Shown here: piece after piece, positions 1 through 9,990 of the stretch
Position numbering within the stretch: position 1 is the stretch's first letter
Layout: each line of letters starts with the position of its first letter
Assembly (NCBI GenBank): GCA_963422465.1
Contig: OY730173.1
Span: 248,001 to 312,000 of the forward strand
Length of the DNA stretch: 64,000 nt
Reading direction: 5' to 3'
Source of the DNA: Lichina pygmaea
Taxonomy: Eukaryota > Ascomycota > Lichinomycetes > Lichinales > Lichinaceae
Position numbers and translations under genes: made by a program
Notes under the pieces: generated by a model
Databases searched by the model: none
Seen by the model: the letters and a program-made list of their open reading frames with translations, nothing else
What the model was told of the DNA's origin: nothing

Positions 1-139
1 TCTTCTCTTTTTTTCTCTTTTTCTTCCTTCCTTGTCTTTTGTCTTGTACATCAATCCAAGTCTCAAGTCTCAAGCCAAGTCAGGTCAAGGTTACTGAATC
101 AGTTAGGCTTGAGTTCTGCTCTGCTATTGCCTTGTCACA
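1..139 (+). repeat. Gypsy-B copy 1 5' LTR, 3' part
   Basis: Matches 36756-36894 almost base for base, including the pyrimidine-rich TCTTCCTTCCTTG run and the ending CCTTGTCACA. The rest of the LTR lies before the window. The sequence after the LTR does not begin with TGG, so no canonical tRNA primer site is apparent. Confidence 0.85.
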
Positions 140-1031
140 CTACAAAAGACCTACCCAACCATAACACACTTCACCAAGCCATGTTCATGTTCTTGTCATG
201 TCTCAACAACCAGACCAAGCCCATGCCAGTTGCTGGAAATAACAAGTTCCTTCACAACATGTTTGCAGAGTTCATGTGAATTCAAGCTACTAACACTACT
301 CCCAAGTCCAAGTCCGAACACACTGCTGACCCAGAGATCTTCAGTGGCGATGGTGGAAACACGGAAATCACGTATGAGAAGCTTGAGAGCTTCATTATGT
401 CACTATCACTCAAGATGACACTCAACACTGACCAGTACCCCACAGAAACATCACAGATTACGTACGTCTTTTCACGCACGACTGGCACTGCGCAGTCCTA
501 CATCTCAGCTAAGATCACAGCTGGCCAGTACATTGACTGGCACAACATTGTCCAAGATCTCCGGAACACCTTCTCTGACCCAGACCCAGAGTTCCTAGCT
601 CAGAGGAAGCTTATCGCCTTGTGTCAGGCCAACCACTCCTTTGCCGAGTTCTTCACAGAGTTCAATCAGTATGCTCCACGCACAAGCTTCAACAACAAGG
701 TCTTGAAGTGCCATCTTTGATGTGCTGTCTCTGAAGAGCTTGCCAAGCAGCTTGTCAGCATCAACCTCAAGGACATCAGCTATCAGAAGCTTGTTGAGGA
801 ATGCCAGCTGCAGGACAACCAGTTGTGTGCCACTTCTGCCAACTCTTGCTGTCCACGTCAAGCACCTCCCACCCAAGTCTCAGTTCCACAGTCAGGAGCT
901 TCAGTCCTGTGTCCAGGGTTTATCAAGCCAGCCTTCACGCCACAGCCACCAAGTCCTACCATGGATCTCAGCCACTCTAAGCTGACACCAGAAGAGCAAG
1001 AACATCGCTGAAGCAAAGGCCTCTGCTTCTA
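140..1031 (+). pseudogene. Gypsy-B gag fossil, 5' part
   Basis: Overlapping plus-strand open stretches between about 230 and 985 read as retrotransposon capsid, for example around 520-700 where a W-H-N-I-V-Q-D-L type stretch and a Q-A-N-H-S-F-A-E-F-F stretch resemble the Ty3/Gypsy gag region. The CCHC knuckle of this gag falls on the far side of the Gypsy-A insertion, at about 20196-20240 (YCGNQGH). The fossil has several breaks. A start near 198 fits the leader but is not secure. Confidence 0.65.
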
Positions 1032-1634
1032 TGTTGTGGTCTGTACTGTGCCGTCCTAAGCAAGTATAGGATTAAGGGTGAGATGCGGAAGGCAGGTTGG
1101 TTCTCGCAGGAGAGGAGTGTCAAGAAGTGCGAAGGGGTTTGGTGGAACATGGTGGTGGTGACACCTGATCAATGGCTTTGTACAAAAGGATTGTATTAAA
1201 GTAGATCTAGTTGTCTGGATCACAACATGAGTTGAAGATGATTGTTCCATAGGGAACTATCACCAGACTATATAGTGCTGGTCTGTCAAGACAATCAAGA
1301 TTGTCTTGACAGTCTTGACATCAAGACAGGTGAGATTGTCTTGACAGTCCCACCATGTTATGCATCCTGCGTCAAGACAGGTGAGATTGTCTTGACACTT
1401 CATGTACACTGTGTCAAGACGGGTGAGATTGTCTTGATGCTTCCTGCACCCTGCATCAAGACTGGTGAGATTATCTTGATGCTTCATGCATGCAGCGTCA
1501 AGCCACCTGTGTTTGTCTCAACAGTCACGTGACCCTTTGTCAGTTTGGTCACTTGACTTTCCATAGTGTCCTCTTGCCTGGCCCACGGCCTGGTTGCTTA
1601 TAAATAAGTGGCTCCTATCCCAGGGATTGTAACA
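1032..1634 (-). repeat. Gypsy-A copy 1 3' LTR
   Basis: TG...CA ended on the plus strand (TGTTGTGGTC ... GATTGTAACA). Contains, left to right, an R/U5-like part, a palindromic ACTATATAGT near 1267-1276, an array of 40-odd bp repeats at about 1325-1500 and a TATAAATA at 1599-1606 facing the opposite strand. Confidence 0.9.
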
Positions 1635-1678
1635 CTACCCTCCTCTCCTTTATTCATTGTCTTGATGAATTCTTGAGT

Positions 1679-1993
1679 ATGTCTGCAAAATCACATGCCT
1701 CTGCTTACCGAAGACAACTGGCAGCCCAGATCTGTGATCATAACTTTGTGTTGCTTGCTCTGTGTGACTTCTGTGTTTTGAACCACAAGCTCTGTTTCCA
1801 AATATCTGACAACAATGATAAGTTGAAGTGCGCTGAATGCACTTGTAGTGGGAAGTCCTGTGTGTCACTTTCTTGGGAGTTGTTGAACATAACCCAAGAT
1901 AATCTTCGCAAGGATGTGGCTGCTGAAGAGGCAACACGCGACACACTCTTCGAACAGCTTGCTGCAGTGCAAGTTTGTCTGTCTTGGAAGTGA
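1679..1993 (+). pseudogene. Antisense Zn2Cys6-like ORF of Gypsy-A copy 1
   Basis: An open frame of about 105 residues opposite in sense to its host element, between the end of pol and the 3' LTR. It begins MSAKSHASAYRRQ and is collinear with the first two thirds of the 166-residue copy at 4693-5193. The cysteine series with spacings 2, 6, 11, 2 and 6 is kept. A TATAAATA lies about 80 bp upstream inside the LTR. It is shorter than the inner copy and treated as a decayed version. Confidence 0.6.
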
Positions 1994-2120
1994 AAGGTGT
2001 TGGAAGGTGCTGAGGTCTGTGCGAGGAAGAAGCTTCAGTGTCTGGTGAAAGAGATGGAGTCGGAGGGCGAGGATTTGACTTGATCAGTTATTGACACATC
2101 CCTCCTGCAGGCTGAGCTGT

Positions 2121-4048
2121 TCAGTCCTGCTTCTGCTGATACTGTCGCAGAAGAAGCTGGCAGTTCGCAAGGTTTTTGAGTGGTTCCCAGGTGTTTTCTG
2201 AGTCTGGGTATCCTTTCCACTTGACAAGGTATTGCTGACTTTTCCTAGCCAGGATCTGTTCAACTTTGAACTCTTGTTCTTCCTCTGGTTGATAATAAAA
2301 TATTTCCTGCAAGGGTGTGCTCTGGTCAGCTGGTTCAATCATTGATATATGAAAGTTTGGATGGACTCTGGCATCCCTTGGTAGTTGTATCTTGACATTG
2401 ACTGGTCCTGTTTTCTCTTTGACTGAAAATAGTCTGACCTTGATATTGTCAAGTTTCTTCATCTTTGGCTTTTTTGTTTTCTAATTTTTTGTGAGGAGGT
2501 AGACTTTATCCCCCTTCTTCAGCTGAGGTGCCATTTTCAATTTTTTGTCTATTTGGTGTTGCATCTTTTCTGAGGTCTCTTGAAGGTAGTGCCTTATCAT
2601 TGTGTGTGTTTGTTATAGAAGCTTGTCATACTGGAGTGCTTTCTCTGTGTTTGGTGAAGCTCTGCTTGGTATTCTGATGTTTGTGTGTCACCCAAAATTG
2701 GCAAAGAATAGTGATTCCTTTGTTGAGTCTGATCTGTGCTGGTTAATTGCCAGCTGTGCCACTGGTAATAGCTGTACCAAATTACTGTGGGTCTGGTTGA
2801 TGTAATGCTGTAAATAAGTCTCCAGGACTTGGTTTGCTTGCTCTGTCTGGCTGTCAGTTCATGGGTGATAGGCTGTAGACATTTTGGGTTTTGTTCCCAT
2901 GGCTGCACTGATTGTTTTCCAGTAGTTGGATGTGAAGAGTTTGTCTCTGTTGGTAATGACCGTGATTAGAACTCTGTGGTCCCTGACTAATCTGTCCAGT
3001 AGGAGGTGTCCCAACTGCTCTGCTGTGTAGGTTTCCTTGAATAGTACCACTATTAGGTATTTTGTGAATCTGTCCACAATCACCATAATTAAGTTGTAGG
3101 TGATTCCAGTGACTGGGTCTTTGGACTTGGGTAGCTTTGTGATGAAGTCCATTGACATGTCTTCCTAAGAGTCTTTTGGTATTGTGTTTGGGTGTCCTTC
3201 TCTGTATAGCTTATGTCTTCCATGTTTGTTTTTCTGGCACAGTAGACATTTGCTGATATAGCTTATGACATGTTGTCAGAGATTGATGATGTTGTTCCCT
3301 GCCTGTTAGATAAGGTCTGTGGTTTTGGTGATTCCTGGGTGACTATGTGCTGGATTATCATGGTAGTTCCTTATTAGTTCTTCAGTGTCTTCTGCTGTGA
3401 GCTTGTTGATCTGTGGTTGAGGCACCAGGTTTCCTTGCTAGTCCTGCTGTAAGATTGTTCCTTGGTGTTCATCATCTTCCATGTGGTCTATTTGTCAGCT
3501 TAGTGCGTCTGCTCTCCTATTATCTCATCCGGGAGTGTACAAGATCTTGAACTTGTGTTACCCTAGAAGTTCAGTCCATCTGACTTGTTGTCTGTTCAGC
3601 TTCTTGGTTGTTGTGAACATTGTCAGATTCTTGTGGTCTGTGAGAATGGTGAGTTCAGAACTGCTTTCCGTGTACACTCTCCAGTGTTCAAGTGCGTTGA
3701 CAACTGCCAGTAGCTCTTTGTTGTGGATATCATAGTTTTGTTCCACTTGTGACATTTTGTGTGAGTAGTAGGCAACTGGGTGCCACTTGCTGTCTGCCTG
3801 TTAGTATAGACATGCTCCCACCACTTGGTCTGAAGTGTCTGTTTTGATTTGTGTTGGCTGGCCTGTCTTGAAGTTAAGAAGAACTGGTTCCTTGGCACAA
3901 GTGTCCTTGAGCTGTTGGAATGCTTTTTGTTATCTCTCTGTCCACCAGTACTCCATGTCCTTCTTTGTGAGTTCTGTCAGTGGTGTTGCTGTCTGTGAGT
4001 AGTTCTTGATGAACTGTCAGTTGAAGTTGGCAAATCTTAGGAAGGCTT
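2121..4048 (-). pseudogene. Gypsy-A copy 1 pol fossil, 3' part (RNase H, integrase, chromodomain)
   Basis: Read on the minus strand, about 4040-3558 is RNase H (the LTDHKNLT stretch near 3640), 3420-2600 is integrase (DFITKLPKSKDP near 3140, AYHP near 2865) and 2462-2170 is the chromodomain ([17 protein letters not shown] near 2200). The 5' side of pol continues beyond the inner Gypsy-A at 10596. Many breaks; a fossil. Confidence 0.85.
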
Positions 4049-4283
4049 TGTTGCGGTCCGTACTGTACCGTCCTATCCGAGTATAGGATTAGGGCGAGAG
4101 GTGGAAGGCGGGTTGGTTCTCGCAGGAGAGGAGTGTCAAGGAGCGCGAAGGGGTTTGGTGGAACGTGGTGGTGGTGACACCTGATCAACGGCTTCGTACA
4201 AAAGGATTGTATTGAAGTAGATCTAGTTGTCTGGATCACAACATGAGTTGAAGACGATCATTCCATAAGGAAACTATCACCGG

Positions 4284-4293
4284 ACTATATAGT
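4284..4293 (-). promoter_or_regulatory. Sense TATA box of the Gypsy-A LTR
   Basis: ACTATATAGT, a perfect palindrome, at the border between the repeat array and the R/U5-like part. The same motif is at the same place in all Gypsy-A LTRs, including subtypes with unrelated repeats (24019-24027, 35941-35950, 42939-42948). Assigned as the sense promoter by its place; no transcript evidence. Confidence 0.5.
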
Positions 4294-4344
4294 GCTGGCC
4301 TGTCAAGACAATCAAGATTGTCTTGACAGTCTCGACGTCGAGAC

Positions 4345-4535
4345 AGGTGAGATTGTCTTGACAGTCCCACCATGTTATGCACCCTGCGTCAAGACGGGTG
4401 AGATTGTCTCGATGCTTCATGCATCATGCGTCAAGACTGGTGAGATTGTCTTGATGCTTCATGCATCATGCGTCGAGACTGGTGAGATTGTCTCGATGCT
4501 TCATGCATCATGCGTCGAGACTCCCGTGTGTGTCT
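4345..4535. repeat. U3 tandem repeat array with dyad symmetry (A type)
   Basis: Units beginning GGTGAGATTGTCT start at about 4345, 4397, 4439 and 4481; the last three have an exact 42 bp period. Each unit can fold on itself: GTCTCGA and TCGAGAC arms flank a CATGCATCATG core. Equivalent arrays occur in the other A-type LTRs at about 1325-1500, 10265-10480, 19865-20070, 48680-48900 and 54610-54830. Confidence 0.85.
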
Positions 4536-4612
4536 CGACAGTCACGTGACCCCTTGTTGGTTGGTCACTTGACTTCCATGGTGTCCTCTTGCCTGGCCCG
4601 CAGCCTGATTGC

Positions 4613-4620
4613 CTATAAAT
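4613..4620 (+). promoter_or_regulatory. Antisense TATA box of the Gypsy-A LTR
   Basis: CTATAAAT about 35 bp from the LTR edge, facing out of the element's 3' LTR towards the opposite-strand gene whose ATG is at 4693, about 75 bp on. In the other LTR subtypes the sequence differs but a TATA remains (GTATATAAAG type, read from 30217 to 30208 and at 43524-43533), which argues for function. Confidence 0.55.
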
Positions 4621-4692
4621 GAGTGGCTCCCATCCCTGGGTCGTAACACTACCCTCCTCTCCTTCATTCATCGTCCCGATGAATTCTTGAGT

Positions 4693-5193
4693 ATGTCTGC
4701 AAAATCACGTGCCTCTGCTTACCGAAACCAACTGGCAGCCCAGATCCGTGATCATAACTTTGTGTCGCTTGCTCCGTGTGACTTCTGTGTTTTGAACCAC
4801 AAGCCCTGCTTCCGAATGTCTGACGACAACGATAAGTTGAAGTGCGCTGAGTGCACTTGTCGGGGAAAGTCCTGTGTGTCACTTTCTTGGGAGTCGCTGA
4901 ACATGACTCGGGATAACCTTCGCGAGGATTTGGCTGTCGATGAGGCCAAGCGGGATGCTCTTGTCGAGCAGCTTGCTGAGCTGCAGGCTTGTGTGTCCCG
5001 AAAGCGAAAGGTTCTTGAGGGTGCTGAGGGTCGAGCAAAGAAGAAGCTCCAGTGCCTTGTTGCTGAAATGGAGGCGGATGGTGAAGATTTGTCGGCGACA
5101 GTCATTGACGTGTCCGCGCTGCAGGCCGAGCTGTTCAGTCCTGCTCCTGCCAGAACTACTGCAGGAGGAGCTGGCAGTTCGCAAGGTTCCTGA
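4693..5193 (+). CDS. Antisense Zn2Cys6-like coiled-coil protein of Gypsy-A
   Basis: A 166-residue protein encoded opposite to gag-pol, between the pol end and the 3' LTR. ATG at 4693 is chosen because the alignable protein starts there in other copies (MSAKS-ASAYR); the frame is open further upstream but runs into the LTR and its TATA. Cysteines at residues 29, 32, 39, 51, 54 and 61 give C-x2-C-x6-C-x11-C-x2-C-x6-C, the spacing of fungal Zn2Cys6 clusters. The usual basic run between the second and third cysteine is weak here. Residues 70-125 are rich in E, K, L and A and look like a coiled coil, as in dimeric Zn2Cys6 factors; the tail is S/A/G-rich. The last ~40 bp overlap the end of pol tail to tail. 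Function unknown; a regulator of the element is inference. Confidence 0.75.
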   Translation: MSAKSRASAYRNQLAAQIRDHNFVSLAPCDFCVLNHKPCFRMSDDNDKLKCAECTCRGKSCVSLSWESLNMTRDNLREDLAVDEAKRDALVEQLAELQACVSRKRKVLEGAEGRAKKKLQCLVAEMEADGEDLSATVIDVSALQAELFSPAPARTTAGGAGSSQGS

Positions 5194-8100
5194 GTGGCTC
5201 CCAGGTATTTTCCGAGTCTGGGTAGTCTTTCCACTTGACAAGGTATCGCTGACCTTTTCTCTTCAGGATCTGTTCAGCCTTGAATTCCTGTTCTTCCTCT
5301 GGTTGGTAATGAAATGTTTCCTGCAAGGGTGTGCTCTGGTCGGCTAATTCAATCATTGAGATGTGAAAGTTTGGGTGTACCCGAGCGTCTCTCGGTAGTC
5401 GCAGTCTGACGTTGACTGGTCCGGTTCTTTCTTCGATTGAAAATAGTCCGACCTTAACATGGTCCAGTTTCTTTGTTCTTGGTTTCTTCGTTTTCCAATT
5501 TCTTGTGAGGAGGTAGACTTTATCCCCCTTCTTTAGCTGAGGTGCCATTTTCGATTTCTTGTCCATTTGGTGTTGCATTCTTTCTGAGGTCTCTTGAAGG
5601 TAGTGCCTTATCATCGTGTGTGTTTGTCGTAGGAGCTTGTCGTGTTGGAGTGCTTTCTCCGCGTTTGGTGAAGCTCTGCTTGGCATCCTGATGTTCGCAT
5701 GTCATCCAAAATTGGCAAAAAATAGTGATTCCTTTGTTGAGTCTGATCTGTGCTGGTTGATTGCCAGCTGTGCCACCGGTAATAACTGTGCCCAATTGCT
5801 GTGGGTCTTGTTGATGTAATGCCGTAAGTAAGTCTCCAGGACTTGGTTCACTCGCTCCGTCTGGCCGTCAGTTCGTGGGTGATAGGCTGTAGACATTTTG
5901 GGTTTTGTTCCCATGGCTGCACTGATTGTCTTCCAGTAGTTGGATGTGAAGAGTTTGTCTCTGTCTGTAATGATCGTGATCAGAACTCCGTGGTCTCTGA
6001 CCAATCTGTCCAGTAAAAGGTGTCCCAACTGTTCTGCTGTGTGGGTTTCCTTGAATAGTACCACTATTAGATATTTTGTGAATCTGTCCACTATCACCAT
6101 AATCGAGTCGTAGGTGATTCCTGTGACTGGGTCTTTGGACTTGGGTAGCTTTGTGATGAAGTCTATTGACACATCTTCCCACGGGCCTCTCGGTATCGTG
6201 TTCGGGTGTCCTTCTCCATATGGCTTGTGTCTTCCATGCTTGTTTTTCTGGCATAGTAGACATTTGTTGATGTAGCTTGTGACGTGTTGTCGGAGATTGA
6301 TGACATTGTTCCCTGCCCGTTGGATCAGGTCTGTGGTTTTGGTGATTCCTGGGTGACCATGTGCTGGATTATCGTGGTAGTTCCTTATTAGTTCTTCAGT
6401 GTCTTCTGCCGTGAGCTTGTTGATCTGCGGTTGAGGTACCAGGTTTCCTTGCTGGTCCTGCTGTAAGATTGTTCCTTGGCGTTCATCATCTTCCATGTGG
6501 TCTTTTCGTCAGCTTAGTGCGTCTGCTCTCCCATTGTCTTGTCCAGGGGTGTACAAGATCTTGAACTTGTGTTGCCCTAGGAGTTCAGCCCATCTGACTT
6601 GCCGTCTGTTCAGCTTCTTGGTTGTCGTGAACGTTGTCAGATTCTTGTGGTCTGTGAGAATGGTGAGTTCAGAACTGCTTTCCGCGTACACTCTCCAGTG
6701 TTTGAGTGTGTTGACGACTGCCAGTAGCTCTTTGTCGTGGATATCATAGTTTCGTTCCGCTTGTGACATTTTGCGTGAGTAGTAGGCAACTGGGTGCCAC
6801 TTGCCGTCTGCCTGTTGGCATAGACATGCTCCCACTGCCTGATCTGAAGCGTCTGTCTCGATTCACGTCGGTTGGCCTGTCTTGAAGTTGAGGAGAACTG
6901 GTTCCTTGGCGCAAGTGTCCTTGAGCTGTTGGAATGCTTTTTGTTATCTCTCTGTCCACCGGTACTCCACGTCCTTCTTCGTGAGTTCTGTCAGTGGTGT
7001 TGCCATCTGTGAGTAGTTCTTGATGAACTGTCAGTTGAAGTTGGCAAATCCCAGGAAGGCTTGTACTTCCTTAACTGATGTCGGTGTTGGCCATTGCTGA
7101 ATCACTTTGATTTTCTCAGGGTCAATCTTGATCCCTTCAATCCCTATGATGTATCCGAGGAATTCAACTTCTGGTTTGTTGAACTCGCATTTCTTTGGGT
7201 TAAGCTTGAGCCCTGCCTTTTGTAGGCATCGTAGAACATCCTTCACATGTTTGGTATGTTCCTGTTGCGTGTTCGAGTAGACAAGAATGTCATCCAGGTA
7301 GGTGATAGCTGTTTGGTCCAGGTGTGCTCTGATGACGTTGTTGATCAATGCTTGACATGTTGCTGGTGCGTTTGTGAGTCCGAATGGCATAACCAGATAC
7401 TCGTAGTGTCTGTATCGGGTTCTGAAGGCTGTCTTCCATTCTTCTCCTTTTTTCATGTGTATCAGGTTGTATGCTCCTTTCAAGTCCAGCTTGGTAAAGA
7501 TTGTAGCTTGGCTGATCCTGTCTCGCAATTCGTTCGCATTTGGCAGCGGATATTGATTCTTGATGGTAATGTTGTTGAGTTTCCTGTAATCCACACAAAG
7601 TTGAAGACTTCCGTCTTTCTTTGGTGCAAATAGTATCAGGTATCCTGCTGGCGATTGAGATTCTCGAATGAAACCCTTTTTCAGGTTTTCCTCCAGGTAC
7701 TCGTGAAGTACTTGGAGCTCTTTCTCTGATAACTGGTAAATTGGTCCAAATCCTGGCTCCGTCCCTGGTTGCAACTTGATCTCATGATCCCAAGGTTGGT
7801 GCTTAGGCAACACTGCTGTCGTTGTCTCTTCCTGAAAGAGGTTATCATACCCAGGTCAGTACTCTTCAGGGATCTCCAGAGGGTTAACAACTTCCTCTCT
7901 CTTCATCTCTGACTGTTTGGCCACCTGGTTCCGGGGTGTGCCTGTCGAGGCGGACCTCTTCTCTTGAGAGTTGTCCTTTCTGTCGGTGAGGTTCCACTGA
8001 GGACTCCTTCCCTCATCTGTCCACGCCTTCTGCGGCTGGTAACAGGTCCGAGCTGTGTTGTTAGTGCAGTTCCTAAACATGAGTACTCCTGTCTTCCAGT

Positions 8101-8434
8101 TAACAACTGGGTTATGCTTCTTTAGCCAAGGCATCCCCAAGTAGATATCCTGAGTGGCCAACTCGACGATATCAAGGTGGATCCTTTCAGTATGGTGTCT
8201 GGTAACCATTTCCATTGGCTGCGTCTTATGGCAGACTAGCTCTGTCTGTCCATTTGCCATCGCGAGCTGATAGGGCTGCTGCTTGCGTCTCCTTCCAGTG
8301 CTGAGGGTGTCGTAAAGTTGTCTTGAAATGTAGTTTCCACTGGCTCCAGAGTCAACAAGTGTGTATGTCCATACTGGCATGTTGGCGTGTAGTGACACAG
8401 GCAATCGCAGGTGCTTTGCGTTGCTAGGGGTCAT
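5156..8434 (-). pseudogene. Gypsy-A copy 2 pol fossil, nearly whole
   Basis: Minus-strand reading gives aspartic protease at 8434-7856 (VDSGASGNYIS near 8350), RT at 7813-7031 ([11 protein letters not shown] near 7500, YLDDILVYS near 7300), RNase H at 6835-6509 (LTDHKNLT near 6650), integrase at 6496-5702 (zinc-binding HPGITKTTDL and CLLCQ near 6360-6250, DFITKLPKSKDP near 6150, AYHPRTDGQTERVNQ near 5870) and a C-terminal part at 5686-5156 ending in a chromodomain ([17 protein letters not shown] near 5230). This domain order with a chromodomain marks the chromovirus branch of Ty3/Gypsy, whose chromodomain usually steers integration to heterochromatin. Roughly half a dozen breaks; otherwise whole. 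Confidence 0.9.
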
Positions 8435-8472
8435 GTTGTTGAGCTCCTGATGTCACCCCTTGACAAGGGAGT

Positions 8473-9972
8473 TCAGTCTTTTCCTGATTGAAGTGTCTTT
8501 CCACTGACTGGGCAATGGGTCCAGCCATTCCCATCAGTCCTGAGGAATCCGTTCATGAATTTGTCTTGCTGATGCTTGTCACATCCAGGCTTGAGGCAGT
8601 ACTGCCAATTGTCGACGTAGCAGTTGTAGTTGTTGCCTTGCTGTAGGAACATGAGGCGTTCGTGCCAATCATGTGTGTGCCCGGGGAATGCGGTGTGTTG
8701 GTGTTTGTCCCAAAGATGGATCTCACACGCATCCTTCTCGCAATTGACCCAATGCTTGTGGCAGGTGGCGTGGTAGGGTGAATGTCCTCCGTACCTTCGT
8801 AGTTGTTCGTGGTAGGTGCAGTAGTGCCTCATGCAAAACCTCCACTGTAGTTCACCATGCTGTAGATTTCGTGGGTCCATGCTGTAAGCATAGCTTCCTC
8901 GTGGTATTTCTTCTTTGATAGATGCGGGTTCATCTTGGTCCCCATCAGAGGTGGTTAAGGGCTCCTGTCCCTTGTCCTGACCTGTTAGTTCTGGTAGGTC
9001 CTTGCCTCCTGATGTTGCCAGTTGGTGGGCTGCTTCCAATATCTGATCGTAGTCGTCCCATTGTTCAAGGGATAGCTGAGCCTCTCCTGGTGGGTCCTCT
9101 GGCTTGATGACATTCCAGTCTCTGTCGAGCGTATTAAGTTGCTGTCGGTGCACCTTGTTCTTTGAACGACAGTCTTTCGCCATGTGGCCTAGCTTGCCAC
9201 AGGCATAGCACTTCAGTGCTTTCCCCTTTTTGTTGTTCCTTCCCTTCGTGAACCTTCCCTTGTGGTGGACTGCATCCAGTTCCATGGGTGCATAGCCATA
9301 TGGGTCATGTGGCGGTGCCTTGTTAGGCGGCTTGTAGTGGTTGCTCACATGCCATGCGGGGTGGCTGTATCCTCTGTCGTGGTGTTTCTCCATCGCTCGC
9401 TTGAATAGTTTGTCATCAATGTCGATTGCTTGTGCGATGAGTTCGTCCAGTGTGTCAACCGCTCGTCCGTCGAAGGTAATTTCATCCTTCATGTTTTCCT
9501 TGAGTCCACGTCGGTACATGACCATCAGGGTGTCGTCGTCCCAATCAGTCAGTACTGAGTATTGTTTGAACTGTGTGGTGTACTCTGCGGCTGAGCGTTG
9601 TTGCTTGATGTGCTGGATCATTCGTATAGCCACTTTGTCTTTGTTAGATAGTCCAAGGATCCTTTTGATCTTGTCCTTGAATTGCGTCCATTTCGTCATC
9701 CATTCCGATGTGCCGTCGTGGTCTCTGTTTCCTGAGAGGTGTTTGTTGACGTAGGGCTTGATCCATCGATAAGCATTGCCTCTCATGTAAGTGGTTGCAA
9801 AGAGTGGCCACTTTTCTTTAGGCAGCTTCGTCTCTGGTTGGAATTGAAAGTAGACTTGGAGTTGCATGAGCCAGTCGTCAACCTTGTTTCTTTCGCTGTA
9901 GAACAGGTCTGGCTTGGCGACACTAATCTTTCCATCTGGGAAGTTGGGGTTGGTTGCTCCTGAGGTACTCAT
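8473..9972 (-). CDS. Gypsy-A gag, 499 residues, open throughout
   Basis: Starts at an ATG only 18 nt inside the 5' LTR. The N-terminal half is capsid-like, with a Y-F-Q-F-Q-P-E stretch near residue 42 and a W-D-D-D-T-L-M stretch near residue 145. A CCHC knuckle CYACGKLGHMAKDC lies near residue 255. Unusually, about 200 further residues follow, with three copies of C-x4-C-x2-H (CMRHYCTYH, CEKDACEIH, CLKPGCDKH) in a His-rich setting. The protein would form the particle and bind RNA. Protease begins at 8434 after a short gap in another frame. The same gag layout is seen, broken, in the other three copies. Confidence 0.88.
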   Translation of the reverse strand: MSTSGATNPNFPDGKISVAKPDLFYSERNKVDDWLMQLQVYFQFQPETKLPKEKWPLFATTYMRGNAYRWIKPYVNKHLSGNRDHDGTSEWMTKWTQFKDKIKRILGLSNKDKVAIRMIQHIKQQRSAAEYTTQFKQYSVLTDWDDDTLMVMYRRGLKENMKDEITFDGRAVDTLDELIAQAIDIDDKLFKRAMEKHHDRGYSHPAWHVSNHYKPPNKAPPHDPYGYAPMELDAVHHKGRFTKGRNNKKGKALKCYACGKLGHMAKDCRSKNKVHRQQLNTLDRDWNVIKPEDPPGEAQLSLEQWDDYDQILEAAHQLATSGGKDLPELTGQDKGQEPLTTSDGDQDEPASIKEEIPRGSYAYSMDPRNLQHGELQWRFCMRHYCTYHEQLRRYGGHSPYHATCHKHWVNCEKDACEIHLWDKHQHTAFPGHTHDWHERLMFLQQGNNYNCYVDNWQYCLKPGCDKHQQDKFMNGFLRTDGNGWTHCPVSGKTLQSGKD

Positions 9973-9980
9973 CCTTGAGG

Positions 9981-9990
9981 GTCTTCAAAG
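9981..9990 (-). other. Putative self-priming primer site next to the 5' LTR
   Basis: The ten bases after the 5' LTR read CTTTGAAGAC on the minus strand, without the TGG that begins a tRNA primer site. TTGAAGAC is the reverse complement of GTCTTCAA, found roughly 35-40 nt after the sense TATA in the 3' LTR (about 4249-4256), where a transcript 5' end could lie. This resembles Tf1/sushi-type self-priming. The match is short, so tentative. Confidence 0.35.

Larger units (their letters stand above)
4049..4648 (-). repeat. Gypsy-A copy 2 3' LTR
   Basis: 600 bp, TGTTGCGGTC to GTCGTAACA. Layout on the plus strand: U5/R-like part 4049-4280, sense-promoter TATA palindrome 4284-4293, dyad-repeat array about 4300-4545, reverse-facing TATA 4613-4620. 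Confidence 0.92.

Noticed and set aside
4292-4549. Open frame of 85 residues with repeated KTGEIV units in the U3 array, seen in most A-type LTRs
   Set aside because: The repeat period is 42 bp, a multiple of three, so a frame open in one unit is open in all. It has no ATG at its start and lies upstream of the antisense TATA.
4664-5234. Minus-strand open frames of 124-160 residues opposite the Zn2Cys6-like gene
   Set aside because: They lie past the chromodomain end of pol and show no motif; the codon-level divergence pattern favours the plus-strand frame.
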